A stretch of DNA of 26,086 nt from Armadillidium nasatum (Eukaryota > Arthropoda > Malacostraca > Isopoda > Armadillidiidae), in the NCBI GenBank assembly GCA_009176605.1, contig SEYY01004998.1, positions 1 to 26,086 of the forward strand, given 5' to 3'. Of the stretch, positions 1 to 13,859 are shown piece by piece. The position numbers and the translations under genes were made by a program. Numbering within the stretch: position 1 is the stretch's first letter; each line of letters begins with the position of its first letter. The notes beneath the pieces are model-generated. The model was not told the origin of the DNA and searched no databases. It saw only the letters and a list, made by a program, of their open reading frames with translations.

Positions 1-190
<190 letters not shown>

Positions 191-307
191 TAAAAATTAT
201 AATTTTAAATAATTATTATATATTATACTATATATATATATATTTAAAAAAATTTCATAATTTGAACTCTGTTAATTTAAGCAGGTGTTTTGCTATCTTC
301 CTTAATT

Positions 308-860
308 GATCTTGAAAAATTTATATTTCGGGCTTTTAATTATCACGTTGACTTTCGTAAGTGCATCGAGATATGTCAAAATAAACAAATATTTTGCTAA
401 ATTTTGGGTCATATTTAGATGATTACTTTACCTTGTAAGATCTTTAAACATTTCACATTTAGGCTTAATATTAAAGTGCAAATATCTGTTGATGCATCAG
501 GATATAAGTTAAAGTAACAAAATTATAAATATTTATTATTCATTTTGTGCTACTTCTATATAACTCAGAGTTGTATTTGAATTAAAAATTATTTGCGCTA
601 TATATTTTGTAGAACAAATTTTACATATCGGAATGTAATGTGAAGAATTAAAACAAGTAAAATGTTAAATTCTTTTTTATTTTAAGACTTCCATGTTGTA
701 TTTATTATAATTTATTTCCATTTTAAATTAAGTAAGTGATTAGTGATTCGTTCTCTCTTTTCGATAGACCTTTAAAGTTTTTACATTTTGGCTTATTAAA
801 GCGTATACGTCTGTAGGAATACATTGGTATATCATTTAATACAAATAAACATTTTTAAAT
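308..860. repeat. Degenerate tandem-like repeat in the 3' flank of locus A
   Basis: Three diverged units begin near 308, 439 and 767. Each reads roughly gatcTTtaAAa..TTTtacaTTT.GGCTTa..., then a ..gtagatacatCgGgata.. segment and an AAATAAAcatTTT segment. Several units are preceded by a TTTAAGCAagtg-like stretch. Spacing is uneven, about 130 then 330 bp. The same units lie in the 3' flank of locus B. I see no open frame shared by the units, and their origin is unknown. Confidence 0.55.
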
Positions 861-1405
861 ATCAAATTTAATTTTGAACCTTTTATATTTTGCTCCTTCG
901 TTAATTTAAGCAAAGGTTTGTTATTGGACGAATTTCATTTTACTTATATTTTAATTTCTCTCATGCGAAGTTAAAAATTTTTAAAAGTAAACTTTTGACA
1001 AATTCAGAACAAATTAGTCACTACAGATTTGTCCTTTAAATTTGTTGGATTTTTATACGAATTCAAACTTATTTACAATAATATGATTTCAATTCGAAAT
1101 CTAATTTAAAGAAATTGTAAAAATAGAAGTTGTGCAAAAACGAACCTTTTTGTAACCATATCTTTCCTATATTTCGTTTCAATTTTCCTTTTAATAATTA
1201 CGATCCAGGAATCTCGGGGGTTTCTTCTACTTTATAGATGTACAACTTTTATTGTATGAGGAACACTGTCGTACTCTTACGCCTTTTGGTAATCATACAC
1301 GATAGGAATAAATTCCTTTGTACTCTATTATTTTCCATATCACTTAATCATTAACTCTTCATTAGCACCTTTTTACTCTCCCTAACAACTGTATGTTGTT
1401 ACTTG
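861..1405. other. 3' flank of zinc-finger locus A, no gene seen
   Basis: AT-rich sequence immediately downstream of the finger exon on the minus strand, probably including the 3' untranslated region. It aligns with 16410-16932 of locus B. No open frame with recognisable protein features was found. Confidence 0.6.
1248..1253 (-). promoter_or_regulatory. Possible polyadenylation signal of zinc-finger gene A
   Basis: TTTATT on the plus strand reads AATAAA on the minus strand, about 153 bases after the stop codon of the finger exon. Spacing suits a short 3' UTR, but such hexamers are common by chance in DNA this AT-rich. Confidence 0.3.
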
Positions 1406-3026
1406 CTATATATTTCCATGCTTATTAAATGTGTGCTTTTTTAAGTGTCCTTTGTAATTAGATTCATAGCTGCAATGAGAACATTTAAATAACTTTTCAT
1501 TTTGGTGCTTTAGAATGTGACGTCTTAAGCTTCCTTTCTGATTACATTCATAGCTACATTCAGAACATTTATATAACTTCTCGTTTTTATGCCTTAGCAT
1601 ATGTGTTTTTAAGTGAGTTTTCCTATTACTTTCATAAGTGCACTCAGAACATTTAAATAACTTTATATTTTCATGATTCAGCAAGTGGACTTTCATGCTC
1701 TTTTTCTCATTACATTCATAACTGCAATCGGAACATTTATATAACTTAAATTTTTCGTGAATGCGCAAGTGGACATTTAATGTTCCTTTGTGATTACTTT
1801 CATAGTTGCAATAAGAACATTTAAATAACTTTTTATTTTCATGATTCAGTAAGTGGTTTTTTAAGTTCCTTTTATCATTACATTCATAGCTACATTCAGA
1901 ACATTTAAATAATTTTTCATTTCGATGATTTAGCGTGTGTTTTTTAAAATGTGAATTCCAATTACTTTCATAGCTGCACTCAGAACATTTAAATAACTTA
2001 ATATTTTCATGATTCAACAAGTGAATTTTTAAGAGTATTTTTCGATTACATTCATAGCTACATTCAGAACATTTAAATAATTTTTCATTTCGGTGCTTTA
2101 GAATGTGTCTTTTTAAGTCTGATTTCCGATTACATTCATAGCTACAATAAGAACATTTAAATAACTTTAAATTTTCATGATTAAGTAAGTGGATTTTCAT
2201 TCCCCTTTTTTCATTACATTCATAGCTACATTCAGAACATCTAAACAACTTTTCGTTTCGATGTGTCAGCATGTGTGTTTTTAAACTTTGTTTGCGATTA
2301 CATTCGAAGTTGCAATAGGAACATTTAAATAACTTTTCATTTCGATGATTTAACATGTGTGTTTGTATGTGTGCTTTCCAATTAGTTTCATAGCTGCACT
2401 CAGAACATTTAAATAACTTAATATTTTTATGATTTAGCAAGTGATTTTTTAAGTTTATTTTTTGATTACATTCATAGCTACATTCAGAACATTTAAATAA
2501 CTTTTCGTTTCGATGCTTTAGCATGTGTCTTTTTAAGCTTTGTTTGAGATTACATTCAAAGTTGCAATCGGAACATTTAAATAACTTTTCATTCCGATGC
2601 TTTAGCATGTGCTTGTTTAAGCTTTCTTTGTAATTAGATTCAAAGTTGCAATCGGAACATTTAAATAACTTTATATTTCGATGTTTCAACATGTGTCTTT
2701 TTAAGTTTCTTTTCAGATCAAATTCAAAGTCGCACTCAGAACATTTAAACATTCTATTGCTGTGAATTATCATATGTCGCTTTAACGATGCTTTAAAATT
2801 ACTCTCATAATTACAATGGCAACATTTAAACTTTTTGTTGTGTGTCTTTAAATGACATTTCAACTCATCTTTGCTTTTTGAACTAAAATTACAAAATCTG
2901 CAATTGAACTTATGAAGGGGATTCTTCTTTAATGTCTTGATTCCGCGTTTCTGATGTTTGGGGTCTGCAGATTGAAGTACTTTTCATTTCGGACGCATTT
3001 TCTACTTCAACATCGCCAAGGAGTGT
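1406..3026 (-). CDS. Zinc-finger gene A, exon 3: 18 C2H2 fingers (frame break near 2927)
   Basis: The likely product is a nuclear DNA-binding protein. The exon starts at a good acceptor (pyrimidine tract then CTAG, with TAG at 3027-3029), in phase 0, reading TLLGDVEVENASEMKSTSIC. After a linker come 18 tandem C2H2 fingers, the first being a variant and the next seventeen open for 485 codons. Most repeat every 28 residues as C-x2-C-x12-H-x3-H; the last has H-x4-H and the protein ends HGNI-stop. Linkers are RNEKLFK or ENIKLFK rather than TGEKPFK. Fingers tend to alternate between a SYEC type and a SYES type, suggesting growth by two-finger units. Compared with locus B there is one extra base near 2927, so the phase-0 frame stops at 2910-2912, before finger 1. 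Either the gene is newly broken, the sequence has an error, or translation starts internally at the ATG at 2863. The long open array favours recent function. Calling it a C2H2 gene is secure; calling it functional is not. Confidence 0.9.
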
Positions 3027-4444
<1,418 letters not shown>

Positions 4445-4479
4445 ATATATATATATATATATAATATATATATATTATA

Positions 4480-4552
<73 letters not shown>

Positions 4553-4607
4553 TATATATATATATATATATATATAGATATATAATATATATATATTATA
4601 TTATATA
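4445..4607. repeat. (TA)n microsatellite, interrupted
   Basis: TA repeat with ATTA slips and two GATA interruptions, in intron 2 of locus A. Confidence 0.96.
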
Positions 4608-4736
4608 AAATTCTGATAGTTCTTTAAGTAACTTAATCATATTAGAAAGTTAAAGTAATTTTTCCACATACATATTTTGCACTGTGAAATTAATATCTCT
4701 CTCACAAATTTTGACAAATTTATTAATTTTTTTCAA

Positions 4737-5065
4737 GAAAAATTTCTCACCTCAACTTCAAATGACACCAGTTCAAAATTTGCTCAACTACTTTTTTTTA
4801 GTTTTTCAGAAAAGATAGGAGGAATATACACAATTTTCATCTAAGAATTGTTTTGATTCAAACAATCCTTCATGGTTTTAATGGACTTTTTTTTAAAATT
4901 TTTGAAAAAAATTCTGAAGATAAAATGTATCTTATCATTCTCATAAGTTTTCAAAAAATGAAAAAAATTGTTCAGCAAATTTTGAATTATTGTCATTTGA
5001 AGTTGGGGTGAGAAATTTTTCAAAACATGAAAACACCATGAAGGATTGTTTCAATCAAAAACAAC
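4737..5065. repeat. Interleaved inverted repeats (A-B-A'-B')
   Basis: Arm A (4737-4787) is the reverse complement of A' (4974-5021); both contain the AACTTCAAATGAC segment. Arm B (4845-4879) is the reverse complement of B' (5030-5065); both contain AAACAATCCTTCATGG. The order A, B, A', B' is crossed rather than nested. The surrounding 4608-5300 has no gene and may be part of an unclassified decayed transposon. Confidence 0.8.
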
Positions 5066-5304
5066 CTTTAAAGGAATATGTTTCTACATCATTAACTACC
5101 TTTCCTGAAAAAATTAAAAATAGTTATTGAACAAATTTTGAGCTGGGGCCATTAGAAGTTTTGGTGGATATCTCCCAAACCATATCCCCTACAGAAATTT
5201 TACAAGAATGCAAAAATCTGTATCGTCCCTAATTATACTTAAATACCAAGTTTGATCTTTCTGTTGTGAAAATTAAAAATTTTAATATCTAAAAACGAAT
5301 ATTC

Positions 5305-6223
5305 GCCGCAGAAATGCTACCATCAGGGAAAATGTCAGCTCCCCCAACAGCAGTTAATAGACGCAAGGAGAGTGGCCTTGGAGTAATTAGCCTCTGCTCT
5401 TTCTCCATATTTCAAATTGGGTAGAGAATAATCATGGTTCCCCCACTCACGATCTTTCTGGCACTCAAAAACTCAATTCCTTCTTTCTTTCGACACATAT
5501 CTTCTGACAACACAACTACCGTCTTTTCTAAACACAATTTTCAAACCTTTTCCTGTTCCTTTAATATTCTCGGTGTATCTTCTTATCGTGATCTTTCTCG
5601 GAAAGATCACATCACTTCTCTTTCTAAACAAGCTTCTAATAAGAGGTTGGGTTGTCTAAGGCGCCTTCGCAATATTTTTACACCATCCCAGTTGCTTGCT
5701 CTTTATAGGGGTATTGTTCGTTCCTGTATGGAGAATGCCTCACAAATCTGGGGTGGTTCCATACATACAGCTTCTCGAAAAGGTGGAGTCTAGGTCTTTT
5801 CGTCTTAAAAACTCTTTTGCTCTTACTCTCTCCAATCTCTTTCTTCCCCTTGAATTGTTGCGTCACTCTCTCTATAATATCACTATTACAAAAGACACTG
5901 CTTTTCTGAACTCTCACGTCGCATACCTCCTCCACTGAAAAGGTCTTGTGCGACACGACTTTCTACCCAGTCTCATCCTTTCTCTGTCCAACTCTCTGAC
6001 CCCAGGCTAACCCTCTATGCTCAATCTTACATATGCTCTACTAATAAAGTCTGGAACACACTCCCTTAATCTGTTTTCCCAACTTCCTTTGACTTGAACA
6101 CTTTTAAATACCGTGTATCAGGTCACGTCGGCCATTAGCGACCAGATTTCCGACTATTCCACAACTCTGGTGTAAACTGGTAGGCCTCCGGCCTTTGTCC
6201 ACTGGAGAAATAAAAAAAAAAAG
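5305..6223 (+). mobile_element. Jockey-like LINE, 5'-truncated 3' fragment with poly(A) tail
   Basis: This is a decayed non-LTR retrotransposon fragment covering the end of the reverse transcriptase and the region after it. One frame reads LGCLRRLRNIFTPSQLLALY then RGIVRSCMENASQIWGGS, the conserved post-RT block of jockey-like elements (usual form: LYRG..RPCMEYAS..WGGS). A frameshift near 5780 moves the next segment, VESRSFRLKNSF, to another frame. The copy is 5'-truncated: its start matches the part of the copy at 23456-24844 just after the YADD box. It ends at GGAGAAAT followed by an A tract, a typical LINE 3' end. It is not functional. It lies in intron 2 of zinc-finger locus A and is absent from the same place in locus B, so it inserted after the duplication or was lost from B. 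Confidence 0.9.
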
Positions 6224-6770
<547 letters not shown>

Positions 6771-6937
6771 GCACATTTGTGAAAGACAGCATGAGAACAG
6801 TCAGTTACTAGCAAAAAGGAAATGGCTTATTAATTTGAATGAATTAAAATTATATTAAAGTAAAGATAAGTAAAAAAAATTGCATAATAATAATAATAAT
6901 AATTTCTTATTATTAACATGTGTAAATCAAAATTTAC

Positions 6938-7099
6938 CTTTAATTCTTTATCACTCAACTTCTTGAGAAGTACTGCAGGAAACTTAGACCTCACAAGTTG
7001 TTCAAAGAACTTCTCTTCATCTGATTCAAAATGTGTCTTTAAGTCTTCGTCTTTTATTTTCTTCAACAGTGAAGAAACATTTTCCAGGGTCATAAAGTT
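6938..7099 (-). CDS. Zinc-finger gene A, exon 2: 54-residue helical module
   Basis: This exon, 162 bp, is bounded by TATAG on its 5' side and AAG|GTAAAT on its 3' side, phase 0 at both ends. It encodes NFMTLENVSSLLKKI, then KDEDLKTHFESDEEKFF, then EQLVRSKFPAVLLKKLSDKE LK. I do not recognise the family. It is rich in Lys, Glu and Leu. The pattern suggests two amphipathic helices (around residues 6-24 and 27-48) separated by an acidic ESDEE, then a short third helix. It lies between the start exon and the finger exon on the same strand. Splicing it in keeps frame with both, so it may be an internal or cassette exon of the same gene. A paralogue with 44 of 54 residues identical sits at 20430-20591. 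That the reading frame is preserved in both copies argues for a real exon. Transcript evidence is lacking. Confidence 0.72.
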
Positions 7100-8881
<1,782 letters not shown>

Positions 8882-8885
8882 TCAC

Positions 8886-8963
8886 CTGAGAACTTTCCTG
8901 ATAAGAGTAATATTCCGAGTCTAATTCTTCCACTTTCACTTCAATTTCAGATTTTATATTCAT
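8886..8963 (-). CDS. Zinc-finger gene A, start exon with SUMO-consensus leader
   Basis: This 26-codon exon reads [19 protein letters not shown] then SYQESSQ and ends at a consensus donor, CAG|GTGAG, in phase 0. Short acidic leaders with IKxE/VKxE motifs are common on arthropod C2H2 proteins. IKSE and VKVE both fit the sumoylation consensus (hydrophobic-Lys-x-Glu), followed by acidic residues. Joined to the helical exon or directly to the finger exon, the frame continues without a stop into TLLGDVEVENAS. The ATG was chosen because the upstream frame soon closes and because a likely acceptor lies 43 bases upstream. The assignment to locus A rests on strand, order and phase; a transcript would settle it. 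No second copy was found for locus B. Confidence 0.75.
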
Positions 8964-9006
8964 TTTAATATTTAAATTTGAATGAAAATATATTCCAAAT
9001 AATAAA

Positions 9007-9020
9007 CTGAAAAAAACATA
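9007..9020 (-). promoter_or_regulatory. Probable splice acceptor in front of the start codon of gene A
   Basis: On the minus strand a T-rich tract ends in TTTTTTTCAG, 43 bases before the ATG at 8963. This suggests that a separate 5' UTR exon lies upstream and that the translation start is in exon 2 of the transcript. It is a sequence match only. Confidence 0.45.
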
Positions 9021-10235
<1,215 letters not shown>

Positions 10236-10603
10236 GGGGAAATTCGTAATTACCCTCGAAAAGTAAATTTTAATCAAATTTTCTTTTTTTTAGGAAAAAC
10301 TTCATTTCCTCAATTTTGATTTTTTTTTTGTTAGAATAGTTTTTATATTCAATGTTTTATATAAAATAAATTTAATAAATGATAATATAACTAAAAAAAA
10401 AATATTGACTATGAAAGAATCCAATTAAATGGGCCTACAAAAATGGAAAGGTAGGTGTTTACATATAAAAATAATGCAAATTTTCTTTAAAGTTTAGAAA
10501 ATATTAATGCTATTCTGAAATGAGGTGAAACTAGCCTTTTAAAAATCTGAATAACTTTTATATATTTCAACCGATCTACATGAAATTTCAGTTTGGCTAT
10601 ATT
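10236..10603. other. AT-rich stretch, nothing recognised
   Basis: No gene, RNA or repeat relation could be supported. The last part (CCGATCTACATGAAATTTCA) may belong to the palindromic element that follows. Confidence 0.45.
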
Positions 10604-10740
10604 CACATTTCTTATTTAGAAAAAATTTTTGTATACCCAAAAATTTTGATGCTGTGCATGGGAAATTTTTTAAAAATATTCCCATGCACAGCAGCAAAAT
10701 GGTTCGATATACAAAAAATTGTTCTAAATAAAAAATGTGT
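10604..10740. repeat. Palindromic element, hairpin 1 of 3
   Basis: Arms of about 65 bp run from CACATTTCTTATTTAG to GTGCATGGGAA and back, with almost no loop. They are roughly 85 percent complementary by eye. The short open frames on both strands here are products of the palindrome and not genes. Confidence 0.88.
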
Positions 10741-10797
10741 ATCTTGCTCAACTGTACAACCTCTGCAACCTTTTTCCTTTATATACATAACCATCTT

Positions 10798-10852
10798 CTT
10801 GCTGTGCACAGGAAAAAATAAAAAAATTTCAAAATATTTCCTGCACACAGCA
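10798..10852. repeat. Palindromic element, hairpin 2 of 3
   Basis: CTTGCTGTGCACAGGAAA faces TTTCCTGCACACAGCA across about 21 bases. This is the inner end of the same sequence family as hairpin 1, with TGCTGTGCA in common. Confidence 0.8.
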
Positions 10853-10907
10853 CCAAAATGACTGAGTATTGAAATTTGTTATTTTTTAAACAGAGGTTAT
10901 ACAGTTA

Positions 10908-10997
10908 CACATTTTTTATTTAGAAAGAATTTTTTTGTATAATTAATTTTGCTCCAGTGCATAGGAAAATACGATAATTTGAATTTTTCCCATGCAT
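10908..10997. repeat. Palindromic element, hairpin 3 of 3
   Basis: The left arm repeats the family sequence (CACATTTTTTATTTAGAA to CAGTGCATAGGAAAA). The right arm keeps only the inner part, TTTTTCCCATGCAT. It is more eroded than hairpin 1. Confidence 0.7.
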
Positions 10998-11009
10998 CTA
11001 TAATTTGCA

Positions 11010-11724
11010 CCCCATTTGAAATTTTGACTAAGGACATAATCAAAAACCAACACCTTGATGACCAAATCTTACCAATAACTGAATCACCTGAAAAAGTCAT
11101 TGAAATTAACAATTCAAAAACAGCTGTGGCTGTAAAATTCCAGAATAGGATAAGAGCCTTAATGAAATATGACAATTTAATTTTAAGATATTTCTAAGGA
11201 ATTACGTTTAAGTTTACTGGAAAAATTTTTGTACTATATAAAAAAGGTAATTCCATTTCAGTTATGGTTGTAGTAAAAAAAAAAAAAAAAAAAAAAATTT
11301 TTTTTTTTGCTTTTGAGGAAAAGGTGTTGAAATTTTCCTAGAGTAAGTAAAGGTTAATTAAAATTACTTAAAATTTTAAAACAAAATGTCAATTAAAATT
11401 CCTTAAAATTTGAAAGCAAATGTAATAAAATATACAAATTTATAATGTAAAATGCAGTCTCAAGCTTATAATAAAATACTTAATAAAATTTAATTTAAAA
11501 ACAATTGGCCTCAAGTATGCCTGGCAACAGTCTAGCCAAATGCAAAATAAGGAAACAACAGAACACAAAAAAGCCAAATAGAAAAAATTTTAAGATTAAT
11601 AAGGATTGTTTAAAGAAGAAACATCTAACCAAGCCAATCATACCATTTACCATGAAACATGCAATTTATTAAGCCAAATCATGAATGAGTCATTTAAACT
11701 CTAAACTTGCAAATAGGGACTGAC
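11010..11724. other. AT-rich stretch, nothing recognised
   Basis: No supported gene. A run of A followed by a run of T near 11275-11310 forms a simple self-complementary block. A repeated AATTAAAATT.CTTAAAATTT phrase occurs near 11357 and 11392. Confidence 0.5.
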
Positions 11725-12470
11725 CAGGGCTGGAATTTTGCCTGAGCTGAAGCTCTGGCCGGGGTTGCCTAAAATTTGTAAAGAGGTCAAAAGCACTGAA
11801 ATTTAAAGTTAAGAAAATTATAAATATAATTTTAATTGATTTATTTAATTATAAGGATTTATAAGGAAGAGCCAACATTTGCTTAAATTAATGATTATTC
11901 ACATTTTCTCTGAAAAAATTTAGGAAAATTACAGATTTTGTATAAATAAAATTTTAAAAAACTACAAAAAATTGAAATTTTTTTTTTCTGATTCACAATA
12001 GTGATTCAACAGGTTTACTTCGAAAGGTTAGGTCCTAAGGTAAAGGTTGAAAAAATGTAAGATATAAAATTATGAACCTGTTTTCATATATATCATTGCC
12101 ATTTTATTGCTGTGTATCAAACTTGTATCATTTAGCTACATTATTTCAAAAATTACCATTTTGTTTAAACTTTCAGTCACTATGGCTAAAAGATCATCAG
12201 CTTCAGCAATATAGGAGTACTTTACAATGTTTCAGGATAGGCTTGAAATACCAAACATTTATAGTCAGGATATTAGATGAGGACCTCTGGGTGCTCAAAG
12301 TAAAAATTTCTTAACCAAATCTTTATTGGGGCATCTAAAATCAAAACACAAAGATGAACATTCACTAGCAGAAGAGGAGCAGTCAAACAAAGACAGAAAA
12401 GGAAAAGAAAATTTAAAAAAACAAGAAAAAAAAAAAATCTTAATTTTCTTAAATTTTGTATGATTTAATC
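11725..12470 (+). mobile_element. hAT transposon remnant C (5' end and BED-finger exon)
   Basis: A CAGGGCTGGAATTTTGCC end, typical in form of a hAT terminal repeat, is followed by about 430 bp of non-coding sequence and a T-rich acceptor (ACTTTCAG). Then comes an ATG at 12182: MAKRSSASAI-stop-EYFTMFQDRL. This is a decayed BED zinc-finger N-terminus of a hAT transposase. After a frame change the histidine side reads LLGHLKSKHKDEHSL. The first Cys pair is lost and two stops interrupt it. No catalytic transposase domain follows; a CR1-like LINE on the other strand begins about 50 bp later. The paralogue is at 21820-22550. The open frame at 12072-12314 is a shadow of this in the wrong frame. Confidence 0.8.
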
Positions 12471-12519
12471 CAGCATTAATAAGTATAATTTACCATTTTA
12501 ACCTCGGCAAGCAAATCAC

Positions 12520-12960
12520 AGTTTTCCCTCATTTTTAGTCAGGGTTGAGACCCAGTTGGTTCACACATGCAAAATCCGATTCCAAAAAGGACTGTCAAAA
12601 ATACTCACTAAAATATATTACCTTAAAAACAAAGTCGGTCATCATCCATATATTGATCCAGCTGCTTCTCTAAAAGTTAAAAGGGAGCTACTATCAATAA
12701 TACCTGGTAAATCATTATAAAAATTAACCACTCTGTCACTAAAAAAAAAATTTCTCATGTTAAAATTTTTTATGACCCCTCATGTGTCTGTTGGAATCTA
12801 GAAAAAACAACCTACATGTACATCAATTGATAAAAACATTTTGAAAACATGAATCATATCACCTCAATCTTTTTAATACAGAAAATGTCTCCAGATCTTT
12901 TAACCTATCCTCGTAACACTGTTTTCAAGGTAAAAGTTTTGTTTTACTAAACATTTTTTT
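12520..12960 (-). mobile_element. CR1-like LINE, C-terminal piece
   Basis: Read on the minus strand across several frames, the order is EDRLKDLETFSVLKR, GDMIHVFKM, MRGHKKF, then FFFSDRVVNFYNDLPG. This is the typical sequence of blocks after the RT domain in CR1-clade elements (YEERLKKL.LFSLEKRRLRGD..., TRGH, FFSQRVV..WNSLP). Stops and frameshifts show it is dead. It continues the piece at 13860-14170. Confidence 0.82.
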
Positions 12961-13859
12961 TCCTTAAAATATAAAATATACTTTTTTAGGTAAATTAATC
13001 CATGGAAAATGATACTGAACACTAAAAATACTAAAAAATTTTAAAAATTAATTTAAGAGTAATAAGTACAATCATTTATCAAAACATCATACAACATTGT
13101 TTGGCTTCACATAACCAGGTTACTGGACCAGCATCAGAGAGGAAATTTAAGAAATTTTATAGCCATTTCATAAAAAAAAAAAATCTCAATATATTGAAAC
13201 ATCAAATACGAAACATTATTAAATAAAATAAATTAGACATTCAAATATTAAAAAAAAATTTTTTTTAACAGTATTATTATATTCTGAGAGGCCCAACATC
13301 CACTAGGTTAGGCCTGTTTGTTGGCCATTAGGTTACTTTTACCCTTTAAATCTAGATTAGGTTAAGTGAAACTAGTTTGTTAGATCTAACAAACTAGTTA
13401 GACTTAACCTAATCTGGACTTAAAGGGTAAAAGTATGCCTAAAGGCCAGCAAAGAGGCCTAACCTTGTGAATATCAACTCTTTCAGCACATAATATTAAA
13501 AAAAATTGTATTAAACAATTTAATATACATAATTCACTTATTTTTATATTTCGTCTTGGTATTTTTAATATATTAAGAAATTTTTTTTTTCCTTTTTGAC
13601 CTCTGAATTTACCCTAAATTTTCTTCAATTTACTTTCCAACACTGATGCGGCAACTTGCTAGTGCAATGCCAGATGATATTTCACCAGTGAGATTGTACA
13701 ATCTATTAATTAATTGTACTTATTACTAATTCTAATTGATATTTTTATTTTTAGTTTACAAAATCGTTTTCCGTAGTTCAATTTACTTAAAAAAAATTAT
13801 TTTAGATCATTTCATCTTTGTAGTTACGATATAGGTCTTACATGATTTTTTTTTTTTTT
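12961..13859. mobile_element. About 0.9 kb insertion splitting the CR1-like LINE
   Basis: LINE homology stops near 13860 after the CRATTVIFGKSIFPL block and resumes near 12935 with the next expected block, so the DNA between looks inserted. It is AT-rich with no coding motif, includes the fold-back element at 13302-13467, and has a T-run at its right edge. Its element class and exact ends are not clear; it may be more than one insertion. Confidence 0.55.
13302..13467. repeat. Fold-back element, near-perfect 80-bp arms, no loop
   Basis: The centre is TAGATCTA at 13381-13388. Arms run out from AACTAGTTTGTTAGA through TTACCCTTTAA to AGGTTAGGCCT on each side and are about 90 percent complementary. 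This resembles a fold-back MITE. I could not confirm a target-site duplication. Confidence 0.88.

Noticed and set aside
5678..5956. Minus-strand open frame of 92 codons
   Set aside because: Antisense shadow of the jockey-like LINE coding region.
10539..11197. Several open frames on both strands
   Set aside because: They lie in or beside the palindromic repeats, which makes mirrored frames on the two strands; no protein motif.
12072..12314. Open frame of 80 codons
   Set aside because: It reads the hAT BED-finger exon in the wrong frame.
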